Assembly (NCBI GenBank): GCA_032719365.1
Contig: CM064863.1
Span: 22,825,137-22,889,136 of the forward strand
Length of the DNA stretch: 64,000 nt
Direction of reading: 5' to 3'
Source of the DNA: Prinsepia uniflora
Taxonomy: Eukaryota > Streptophyta > Magnoliopsida > Rosales > Rosaceae
Within the stretch, counting starts at the first letter, position 1. Each line of letters begins with the position of its first letter. Below the pieces are notes generated by a model. That model was not told where the DNA came from. It was given only the letters and a program-made list of their open reading frames with translations, and ran no database searches. Shown here piece by piece: positions 1-9,934 of this stretch. Position numbers and translations under genes: made by a program.

Positions 1-660
1 CAAAATTAGCCTCTAGCACCTATTACATAAATAGACATCACCAAATCAACTATTTACAACAAGTTTGTTATTCTATCTCCATGTGAAAGCTTTCGAGATA
101 AGAGTTTATGTGAAGTAATATATTCTAAGCAAAAACAAAAAAAAAAATGCTACAACATCCATCCATACCACCGGAGTTTATGTGAAGTAGTAAATAAGCG
201 TTTGAACTCCAAATTGCTGCATTTCTCTTATCCTCCATACGGGGAAAGTAGCACCTTCACCAAACCGGTTGCATGGCCCAAGCATAGTACACGATGTAGG
301 GATTGTGTCCTACGGAAACAATACGATTTGGCGCGCAAAGGATGAGTTTGTTCACAAACTTTCTAATGAGAATTAAGCTCATCCAGTGGCACTCACATGG
401 ACCATCGCCAACCTTCATATATGCATGAAGCATTGGTTTGACATTAACTTGAGTTTCTGCCACAAAATGTGGTAAAGATAAGGATCTAATCCATCCCAAC
501 ATTAAAGTTAGTTAACAGTGTGATCCAAAGAGAAAATAAGAATGAAAAAGAATAAGAAGCAAATGGCAATCTCTCTTTAATTGATGCAGCAGTAGCGTCT
601 GTTTCTTGAAAACTAGTTTCATTATATTGTCAAATAAAGGCAGCATTCAAATCTTTAGTG
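1..660. other. AT-rich intergenic DNA, no gene recognised
   Basis: No domain, splice structure or repeat end could be recognised. An open frame of 81 codons on the minus strand (502 to 257) begins with ATG, but I do not recognise the product and it has no supporting context. It could be a stray ORF or a piece of an exon of a gene that lies off the window. Confidence 0.4.
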
Positions 661-675
661 AGAAACTATGATTTA

Positions 676-742
676 GCCACAATTGCAAGAGCGGAGCTCT
701 ACCAACTGAACCACTTCTACGTATAGCCCTTAATGCCTCATC
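676..742 (-). pseudogene. tRNA-derived 67-bp insert (plastid trnA-UGC 5' exon-like) between 13-bp direct repeats
   Basis: Read on the minus strand, 711-680 matches the D-arm and anticodon region of the 5' exon of chloroplast tRNA-Ala(UGC) as I remember it, with one mismatch in 32 bases (core GGTAGAGCTCCGCTCTTGCA). There is no T-arm and no 3' exon, so it cannot be a working tRNA gene. The segment is flanked by identical 13-bp repeats AAACTATGATTTA at 663-675 and 743-755, which look like a target-site duplication. It may be a retroposed tRNA fragment, a minimal SINE relic, or filler plastid DNA captured during break repair. Confidence 0.55.
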
Positions 743-755
743 AAACTATGATTTA

Positions 756-2280
756 TATGTATATGTCTAGTGGTTAGCTTTGCTGCTATTTTTATTTCCT
801 GTTTCATGCAACCACACACAGAGACCGGCCTCTTCCATTAACAACCCCCTTTTTTGGGATGTGAGAGTCCATTTGAAAGGTCATGCTTATATGTATATGT
901 CATGTCATCACGTAGACAGAAATAGCTGATTGTAATGCTACAATCAGGAAATAAGATGTATTTCCCATTCGATGTTTATTCCTTTCTAGTGATGCTTTGC
1001 CTTACCTACCCTCCTACGGGTAGTCGCTTATGGGTGTGATGAAGATGAATGAAGTCCTCATTGTGCTTGATAAAGTGTGCTTTTTCATGGTTTTGGGATT
1101 CTTTATGTCGGGTAGTCATTTCACTTGTTCCGATGAGGCATCCAAAAGCACTAACCATAGTTTTTTTTCATTTGCCTATTGCCTTGGAGTTGGGATTAAA
1201 AGTTATTTTGGGTAGGAAGATTGATCAGCTGGGTGGTTCTGCTGCTTGTACATGAAGCGCGAAAGACCAAATGGTGGTACGTGGAATTGTAATGTGTTAG
1301 CAATTAATTTGTTGCGGTTTGGATGGAACAGAGTATTTAGTTGTTTTAGGGCAACAGTTTGAAGGCAGTGCATTCTTTTGCGGTAGGGTTAATGAGATTC
1401 AAGCCCATCATTATGCACATCAGTTTTAGATGAACTTTAAGACTGTACGTTCTTTTTTCTTGCTGAATGTAGGGATGGGAGGTAGCTGTTGCTTTGGGTT
1501 TTGTGTATGTAATTTGATACGGTCTGTCTATTTTTCTGCGTCCGTTAGTTTCTTCCATCAGTTACATATATTGTCGCTTCTCCAGTTCTCTGCAGTACTT
1601 TTAATGTTGGAGTGAACTTTCAGCGGTTTGATGCTTCACTATGTTTGTAGTGTGTGTTAGTGGTTTTTGTGATTTGGTTATTGGAACTATCTATTTGATT
1701 TCAGTGAACTCTCAGTGGTTTCTATTTAATTTCATCAGATTCGACTTCAGATTTCAGATTTAGATTTTATATAGATACTAAATATGATCCATTTGATGAT
1801 GACGTAATATTAATGACAACGATGAAGATGATTAAACTAGCTTGCACAAACGTCCTCATTATTTTGTTATAATTTCATAGGATTGAACTTAAATTTGGAA
1901 TTATGAACTAGTATTAGGACCAAAAGAGAAACTAATGTCGTGTTCAGTAACGAATGAGTAGAGTTTGGGTATATTCTTAAAAATTGAGAATAGGCATATA
2001 GATAGGTATAATACACGTTTATACCCATATTGAGTAAGAATTTACCCTACCCTTAATTTTACCTATTTTTCCAGTCCACCCTATACCCATCTCAGGACTT
2101 TTGGACCAGTGACACAATATTATTCAGCAATAGGCAAAATAACTATTGTTATGGTTAACCACAATTACTGTAATCATTAGGTAAATGATTATAGCTAATT
2201 ATGGTTAATAACTATTTAGTTAAATAACCAATGAGTATAAATAACGGCGGTTATAGTCTTAAACGATTATGGCCCCAAAA
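756..2280. other. Intergenic DNA, nothing recognised
   Basis: AT-rich sequence with several overlapping 60-70-codon open frames near 1030-1615 on both strands. None shows a known domain or codon bias that I can see, and none has a convincing promoter or splice context. Confidence 0.4.
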
Positions 2281-2420
2281 GTAGTTTTTCCCATCCTTAT
2301 TATGTATTGTTATTTCCCTATTATCATTTAGGTTATTTACTTGCATTATCCAAGATTATACATGTACATTTATTATGAGAGAAGTCTCTCCTTTTAAGTT
2401 GTACTAGCCTGCGCACCATT

Positions 2421-2729
2421 TTTCATTACCCGAGATTACGTTATTTTCTATTTACAAATCTTAAGTATATAAATGACAAAATCATATGATAAACTTAGAT
2501 AATGTACAAACTATATTTACATCACAAGTATGCCTAGCTAGAGAGATTTTCAATTTTCCTTTACATAAAAAAAATGCCTACATCAAAAATGAAAATTCAA
2601 AATCTCTCTAGCTAGACATATTTGTTATGTAAATTTAGTTTGTACATTATCCAATTTTATCATATGATTTTGTCATTTTTATATTTGAGAATTGCAAATA
2701 TGAAATAACATAATCTCAGGTAACGAAAG
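2421..2729. repeat. Fold-back (MITE-like) inverted repeat
   Basis: Two arms of about 135-140 bp are close reverse complements. Left-arm blocks such as GACAAAATCATATGATAAA and CTAGCTAGAGAGATTTT recur inverted in the right arm, around a loop near 2560-2590. The outer ends TTTCATTACCCGAGATTA and TAATCTCAGGTAACGAAA pair with few mismatches. Weaker pairing of 2281-2310 with 2750-2780 suggests the inverted repeat once reached further and was interrupted on the left. There is no coding capacity. This fits a non-autonomous DNA element, but I could not fix a target-site duplication. Confidence 0.7.
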
Positions 2730-2780
2730 ATGAACACAAATATTTGATAACATCGATAATAAGGAAGTAGAAAAAAACCA

Positions 2781-3340
2781 ACCAGTCTGTCAATATTGAA
2801 TATAGATGGAGGGATTGCTGCTGCGCACGATATAGATCGAGGGATTGAGCGGTTTGATGTTTGTGGGTTATGGTTGGAGCATGACGGAGAATCCTAATTT
2901 CTCTTTGGGAATTGGAGATTGGGGCTGGAGGAAAGAGACGAAGGTAGGTTTAACTCAGTACGCTGATGGTGTGGCGATAATCGCGACCCCTTCTGCTGCA
3001 CAAATTGAGTTGATTCTTCGCGAGAAGAATCTGAGTTTGAGTTTACAGTTGTGACAAATGTAAAACCGTATTCTGAGACAATTAAAAATTTAAGGATTAT
3101 CCTGACTATTATATCCTTGGTTAATAAATTTTTTGTAGCTCATGTTTGTTTTTTAATAGAGTTATTTTAGAGATTAAATTTGTGGTATTCCTAATTTACC
3201 CTCACTTATTAAATCTTCACATTCTTTAAAAATCTGAATTCTAGCTTTATATATATAGATTAGACTTGGCATGAGCATAGTCACAAGATATGAATAAAAT
3301 GTGACAAAATTTCCTCTTCTCACTTCTCACTCACCTAAAC
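2781..3340. other. Intergenic DNA, nothing recognised
   Basis: No gene or repeat end recognised. A 69-codon open frame at 2845-3054 has no recognisable domain. Confidence 0.35.
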
Positions 3341-3409
3341 TCGTTACTGTTCGATCCTACCATTTGGTAGTAGAGACTACTTGATGGCCAAACACCGTCA
3401 CCCGTCTTG

Positions 3410-4740
3410 ACGGAAATGGCGAACCAATCCTTGAAAACGGACCGCTCCTACTCGCAACTATCCTTTCAGTACCTTAACGTGTCCTATCAAATAACTGATT
3501 TAATGAACCAACACAACGACTTCCGTTCAACCATTAAAGTCATTCAGAACTCCAATTCCTCCTTCCAAGCTTATGTCTAGCTCCAGCTATCTATGTTTCA
3601 GACCACTCTCCTAGACTATTTCAAAAGTTTCATGGTAGGATCCTTTTTTGTGTCCTTTTCAAATGGTCAGATGGTCGTTGTTCTAAATCGTTGTGAACTC
3701 GAGAATTTTTTCTTCCCCTACCTCTGAATCGTGATCATGAGCTGCTCTTCATTCAGGTATCCAATTTTCCACCACTCACTCGGTCCTTTCTCAACCATAT
3801 GTCCACCAGGCCACCATCGTTGGGCCTTTCCCCTGCATACCTTTGTTACCCATTCCCCCATTTTCACCTAAACAACACCAATTTACACCTCCCGCCCCGT
3901 TCCCCTACACAACCCCCACATACCACCCTCCGTCCTTCCACTACCCAAAATTGACCTTCCCATGTTCTTTGATGAGAATAATTATGGTTGGGTTGCCATG
4001 GTTGAATGTTACTTGGAATACTGTGAGATTTCCCCAACACAAAGAATCCATATTGCCGCTTGTCACGTTGGTGTTGACACCGCCATTTAGATGCGTTGGT
4101 ATGAGCTAGGTTATCCACTTCCAATTGGCCACAAACTGCGGACATCCCCTTACAATGATTTGTTGATTGTGATTCAGCGTTGGTGGAATATACCATTTTC
4201 CACTTTAAGCAAGTGGGTACCATCAAGGACTACATATCAAAATGCGCGTCTCTCTTGTCTAGTGGTTGATTGGTCCATTTTTAATTGAAACACGGCCTTT
4301 TTGGGCGGGTTGCAGGATGATTTGTGTCACAATGTTCTTGCTGCAGCTCCCTCACCTAGCTGCAAGCATAGCGTGTCTTGCGCCTCTTTCATCAGAAGCT
4401 ACCCACATAATTTGTTTCTCGCCCCCACCACGAAACTATCCCCTATTGTAGCTTCGGTTCACTCTATGCAACTTTCCTCGCTTGGCACTTTGCGCCATCT
4501 CACTCAAAATGGAGGCCAATGAGTGCTGGTTAAAAAGCCTATACCTCCATTGCGGGATGATAGGAACACTCAAAGCCATCGTTGTAAGTGTCTACTGATT
4601 GCAATGATTGATGTTGAGCTTCATGGATGTCCCCACCCTCCCCCTAATCTGCCATTTCCTGAGCCGGATGACTCTCCACCTTTTACATTACTCTCCCTGA
4701 TATGTGCACCTATGTCAAAACAATGCGATTACTGGGTTTC
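3410..4740 (+). pseudogene. Degenerate Ty3/gypsy gag region
   Basis: Translated in shifting frames, 3945-4110 gives a pattern typical of plant Ty3/gypsy Gag cores: a 'FP.F....YGWV...E.YLEYCEI....RI.IAACH' stretch, then an in-frame stop near 4088, then 'RWYELGYPLP'. This is the capsid-like domain that packages the element's RNA. Stops and frame changes occur throughout, so it is dead. The following stretch to 4740 keeps proline-rich linker-like sequence in pieces. The reading is by eye and the exact ends are not known. It probably belongs to the same broken element as the reverse transcriptase piece at 5970-6110. Confidence 0.5.
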
Positions 4741-4762
4741 AGTATACAGTTTTGGTCTGTAT

Positions 4763-5440
4763 TGTAAAATATCCAGGCCCAACATATATCCACAAAAGGT
4801 TTTTTTTGGGCTTCCATAATTGGGTTTATCTAGAATAAACATGTGATTCTAGATTAATCCTAAAGTGCATGAATCTAAGATACATGTAGAAGGTTCATGA
4901 AGGAAGTAGGTGGATCCATAAATGAAGTAGGTGGGTGGATGGAGCATTAATGAAAGCATCTAGATGGTTCCTCCTTGGCCTATATAAGGAGAAGTCATTT
5001 GCTCATTCCATCAATCTCATCCAAGAGAAACATCTTCCTCCAAGTAGAGAGTGAAGAGTGTCCACTCCAAGTTGAGAGTGTTGAGTGTTGTAGTGTTGAT
5101 AGTAAAACAAGTGTGAGAGAGAGAGTTTCCTTCAAGTAGTGTTCTTGAAGTTATGCATCTCTTTGTACCCCTAATTTCATTAGTGGAGGTTCTTGTTGTT
5201 GTTGCCCCGTGGACGTAGGCATATTGCCGAACCACGTTATATCCGGTGTTCTCTATTCTTTACTCCTTTTATTTCCTTGCATATTTATCCTTTTTGAAGT
5301 TTGAGTTATTATTTCCATTCTACTACTTTCCCCAACATATATTTCTGTTGAATTTGGTGCAATTTCGAATTTTCTTAGTACCTTCATTGTTGTGCGTTTG
5401 CGTCTTTCTATCGAGAAGTCATTTACCTACTCTTTTATAA
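4763..5440 (+). repeat. Probable solo LTR of copia type, inserted in the gypsy remnant
   Basis: The block has LTR-like architecture: a TATA box (CCTATATAAGGA, about 4979-4990), a leader after it, and the phrase GTGGACGTAGGCATATTGCC (about 5211-5230) followed by GAACCACG, which I associate with the R/U5 part of many plant copia LTRs. It separates two pieces of an older gypsy element. I could not identify a clean TG...CA pair or a target duplication, so the ends are approximate. Confidence 0.4.
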
Positions 5441-5559
5441 TGGTGATAGGGACTCTAGTGACGCCGGTCGGCACCGTTCAACTTGTGTCAGTCGATATTT
5501 AGGCGTATCATTTAACTACATTTTTCTTTCCATCAGTGGAGTGTCTTGAATCTTTGGGA

Positions 5560-6180
5560 CTTATTGCTTGGTGCTTCAAGCACAAGCTAATGATTTTTTC
5601 CATCAGTGGAAAGCGATACCCAGTTGCACGGCATTATCTCAACTCGAGATTATGCTCCAAATTTTTCGGCCCATGACACCACTGTCACTACCAATGTGTC
5701 CTTGGTCCTTCAAACTCTTCCCGATCAGTATGCAGTTTTGTTTTTCCACATTCTCTAGTCTTCCTTCTTCTCACTCTATTAACCACCAAATACCTCTTCT
5801 TTCCAACACTAAGCCCATCAACTCTCACCCGTACAAATATCCCCATTCTTAGAAGACGAATTAAGAAAAAAAAATTACATAGTTGTTGCTCGCTAACATA
5901 ATCCTGTCTAGTACTAGCCATTTTTTTTCTCATATCATTTTAGTTACAATGAAATAGTGTACTTAGCGAATGTGCGTGGATTATAGAGGTCTGAATGAAG
6001 CCACCGTTAAGAACAGATTTCTCATCCCCATTTTTTATGAGTTGCTGGATGAGTTATATGAATCAACCTTGTTTTCAAAGTTAGATTACAATCAGGTTAC
6101 CACCAAATCTGTATGCACCCGAATGATGTATACGAAACCCTTTTTTTTTGTACATATGAGGGCCATTTTGAGTACTTAAT
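5560..6180 (+). pseudogene. Ty3/gypsy reverse transcriptase fragment
   Basis: The frame at 5970-6179 encodes the start of a Ty3/gypsy reverse transcriptase: a 'CVDYRGLN..T.K' block, then 'ELLDELYES..FSKLDYNQ', the region just before the polymerase catalytic aspartates. Only about 45 codons are recognisable. The YxDD box, RNase H and integrase are absent. The preceding 5560-5960 includes a possible Gag-derived piece (about 5568-5660) and low-complexity sequence. This is a truncated relic with no coding function. Confidence 0.65.
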
Positions 6181-6958
6181 CATGCTTTTGAGTTATCCAA
6201 TACTCCGTCCACCTTACAAGCCTCATTGAATTCCATTTTCAAGCCTTTCATACGAAATTCATTCGTATTCATTTTTTTTCATGATCTTTGGGTTTTTAGT
6301 CCCAATTTGCATGCCCATTTACACCATTTCTAGTAGATTTTTGACACATTGCATGCCCATTCACTCAAGTTGAAACGCTGTAAGTGCTCATTTGTTCATC
6401 CCAAACCTGAATGCTTGGGCCATTACATATCCAACATCTTTGTGGTTCCAAGGGAAATATGGTTGCATTGTGATATTTGGAGTGGTCCGGGGCTCGAGTG
6501 AAGAATGGATTAGGGTGTGGGGGAAGTTCTAGAGGTTTAGATATAAGGTACTCGTTATGGGTTGGAGTTGGCATCGGGGCTGGGGTATAAAGAGGTTTTT
6601 TTGTAATCGGCAACTTATTCTCCACCCTATCTTGTCAACTCATTTAAGGGAGGGCTCTGGGGAACATCCGTAGAAAGCCTTGGATGGCAACCCAAGTTGT
6701 GTAGAAACTTGAGGTTCTGCCCCATAATAAACTCGGGATTTCAGCCCTAAAACCAATTGGTGATAGGGGGAGTTTCCCAAGTCTAAATAAAGTACACACT
6801 CTTTCTTATCTTTTCCGATGTGGGACTACACACTCAATATGAGCCTGATCCCAATTCTCGAGTAAAGTACCCCATAAGTAACTATGTGTCAATCCACAAG
6901 TTGTCAAATTCATGTGTGTCTTTTGCAAATCAATTATCTACTATATATGTTCCTCGTA
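6181..6958. other. Unassigned sequence between two retroelement relics
   Basis: No domain recognised. The first part could be further decayed gypsy sequence. The part after about 6640 probably belongs to the 5' side of the copia relic that becomes recognisable near 6963. Confidence 0.3.
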
Positions 6959-6962
6959 GTAT

Positions 6963-8481
6963 GTAGGATACTTTGCAGGATCCTAGGTGGAAGGAGGCTA
7001 TGAATGAAGAGATAAAGGCACTACAAAAGAATAGAACATGGGAGGTTGTAGATCTGCCCGAGGGAAAGAAACATGTTGGGTGTCATTGGATATAAACAGT
7101 TAAGTACAAGGTTGATGGCTCGATTGCGCGATTTAAAGCAAGACTGGTTGCTAAAGGGTACACATAGACATATGGAGTTGATTACCATGAGACGTTTGCT
7201 CCTGTCGCCAAGATTAACACGGTATGTGTTTTGTTAACCCTAACAGCTAATTTGGATTGGCCACTACAACAGTTTGACATGAAGAATGCATTCCTACATT
7301 GTGAGTTAGATGAAGAGGTGTACATGGATCTTCCTCCTGGTTGTAAGAGAGATATTGCAAATACAACAAAGGTGTGTAAACTAAGAAAGTCCTTATATGT
7401 GTTGAAGCAATCGCCTAGGGCATGGTTTGGTAGATTCACCAAGTCCATCAAGAGTTTTGGGTATAAGCAAAGTAATGTTGATCATACACATTGTTCTTGA
7501 AACATAATCACGAGCTCGTTACAGCTCTAATTGTGTATGTTAATGATATAGTTGTAATCGGAAATGATGTGTCTGAAAGAGAAGCACTTCATAAGTATTT
7601 GGCTCAAGAGTTTGAAATGAAAGATCTCGTTTCTCTGAAGTATTTTTTGGGTATTGAAGTTGCATGGTCTAAGAAGGGTATAGTCTTGTCTCAACGGAAG
7701 TATGTATTAGATTTGTTGAGTGAGACTGGCATGCTAGCCTATCAACCGATTGATACTCCTATGGATGAAAATGTGAAGTTGGGAGTGCATCCTGATCAAG
7801 TACCAACCAATAAAAAACGCTATCAAAGGTTAGTAGGAAGATTAATGTACTTAGCTCATACAAGGCCAGACTTGGCTTACCTCTTGAGTGTTATTAGCCA
7901 GTTTATGCATGCTCCAAGTGAAGATCATATGAATGGAGTTATTCGAATTCTGCGGTTCTTAAAGTCCTCACCAGGTAAAAGAATAATGTTTATCAAGAAT
8001 AGTGACATGAGCATTGTAGGATATACTGATGTTGATTGGGTTGGAGATATTGGTGATAGGCGTTCGACATATGGCTATTTCACTTTTGTGGGTGGTAATT
8101 TGGTAACTTGGCAAAGTAAGAAACAACAGGTTGTAGTTCGATCAAGTGCGGAATTTGAGTATCGAGGAATGTCGGAAGGAATATGCGAGTTGTTATGGTT
8201 GAAGAACTTGATGATTGAGTTGGGCTTCCATATCGAAGCACCAATGAGATTGTATTCTGATAATAAGGTTGTCGCTCATAATCCTGTGCAATATGATAGA
8301 ACTAAACACGTGGAGGTAAACAGACACTTCATAAAAAGAGAAGTTAGAGAAGAAAATCATTGAATTCTCTGAGATAAAATCAAAAGAACAGTTAGCAGAT
8401 GTGTTGACTAAAGCATTATCCATTCCGATATTTCACAGCTGTATTGACAAGTTGGGCTTGAACGATATTTATGCATCAACT
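6963..8481 (+). pseudogene. Ty1/copia pol remnant (reverse transcriptase and RNase H)
   Basis: Starting near 6963 the sequence reads as the 3' half of a Ty1/copia polyprotein. In order: the pre-RT 'W..A...E..AL..N.TWE' block, 'FKARLVAKGYT', 'ETFAPVAK', the 'QFDMKNAFLHCEL.EEVYM' RT block, the catalytic-box region, 'LKYFLGIEVA', and the RNase H segment with 'GYTDVDWVGD', 'SKKQ' and 'RHFIKREV', ending 'LADVLTKAL'. Gag, protease and integrase are missing upstream. It is inactive: there are in-frame stops near 7094 and 7167, a frame change near 7490, another near 8363, and the YVDD catalytic box reads YVND. The clade looks like common plant Ale/Retrofit-type copia elements, which is an inference. 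Confidence 0.9.
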
Positions 8482-8491
8482 TGAGGGGGAG
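8481..8491 (+). other. Polypurine tract of the copia relic
   Basis: TTGAGGGGGAG lies directly before the TG that opens the 3' LTR. This is the usual plus-strand primer arrangement in plant copia elements. Confidence 0.8.
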
Positions 8492-8692
8492 TGTTGAATC
8501 CAGCTGTATATTTGATTTCTTTTCCTTTTAGGACTTTGTAATTAGTAGGTTTCCTACAATTAATTTATTTACTTTTTAGTTTAGGATTTACAATATTGTG
8601 TACATTATATAAATACATCAATTTATGAGGAATAAAAATAAGGAATTCAGCCTTCCAATACAACTAATTGTACATCTATCGAGAAAGTAACA
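8492..8692 (+). repeat. 3' LTR of the copia relic
   Basis: A 201-bp block starts TGTTGAATCC immediately after the polypurine tract, carries a TATA-like ATTATATAAATAC near 8606, and closes with AAGTAACA. The start is well supported. The end is inferred from the CA dinucleotide and the usual short LTR length. No matching 5' LTR is visible, so the element is 5'-truncated. Confidence 0.7.
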
Positions 8693-9934
8693 TGCTAGCC
8701 GTTGGTGAATTCCGGAGCTCTCTAATCTAGACCTTGCCCCTGATTGCTCCCATGCGTCTAATTGCTAATGATCATGCTGACCTTGCCCGACCACTGTTAT
8801 TTAGTTACTCTATTTCTTTTTGCTAGGGATACAACCCCGTTTATTTCACCCGAAAAAAACTATAACTTCTGAGTTTCACTTTTTTTTTTTTTTGCATTCT
8901 TGCTTCTCATATCCCACTCTTCCTCGTCTATATGTCTTATGCGCAAAAAATAAAAACTAAAAATAAAAAAGACTTTATACTCAAGATGCCCAATGAACAT
9001 CATCTTTAGTCTCAAAACAGTCCTGAAACTCGATCTTGTACTAGGATACTTCCTGAACCCCCTTTTCATCCCAAGTTGGTCATTTTCCATATATTTTCAT
9101 AACCCTTAGTTAAATTGAGAAGCATACTTGTCACTTTGGACAAGTCAGCAATTCAACTCGTTTGCTCTCTTCTTCCTTTTTCCCCCAACCATTCTGTCTC
9201 AAGCTCTCCACCTCTGCCATGGCCAGTCTTCAAACCAACACAGGCCTCCATGTCCTCCCACAATATCTCCGACAACTCTCAAACCCAACTCCTCCTGCGC
9301 TCTAATCTCGAACCCACTCCCACGCCTCTAAAGTCTAAACTCCTCTACCAATACAGAAAAAGAATTTGTACTTTCTAATTTCAGGTAAGCTCTCGATTTT
9401 AGAGTTACTGCATTCATCATATAAGCAACTCAACCAAGCCTCCAGATCCCAACCATTCAATACAATAGCGGTCAATGCCAAATTTATAAACTCAACCGCT
9501 CTGGCATACTTCGGTAACTAAAGTGGGAGAAAATCTAACATGTAACTAGTTATATTTCACCGTGTCCCGGCAACTAACAATGCCACTGGCCTAATGTTAC
9601 AAAACTTAGGGGTTTTAAAGCACAGGAAAGAATCATAAATTTAATTTGAGATAAATAAGTCAAGAAATGAAACCCTTGACAAATGTACCAGCTGCATGAA
9701 CCAACTACTTGAAGCCTAAATGCAAGCCAAATTTTCAGATATCAACAACCATTTAGCATTATGTTTTTAGGCCCCTATTTACCTAAACCTTGAAACATCA
9801 CAATTTTTTGTTCCTATGTACAAAAGAGACATGGAAATGTAAACATCAAATGCATTCAATGCTTCATGATCATAAATTAATTAGAGGATAAAGCATGGTA
9901 TGCGAGAGCAGTTGATATTGATTAACTTTTCTTT
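8693..9934. other. Intergenic DNA, 3' flank of the RCC1-repeat gene
   Basis: No gene recognised. It contains a T-rich run near 8880-8894 and C/T-rich sequence at 9160-9330. The part next to 9934 is expected to hold the 3' untranslated region and poly(A) signals of the minus-strand RCC1 gene, whose exact end I cannot place. Confidence 0.45.

Noticed and set aside
257..502. 81-codon minus-strand frame
   Set aside because: Starts with ATG and is not low-complexity, but I recognise no family and see no splice or promoter context, so it is not listed as a gene.
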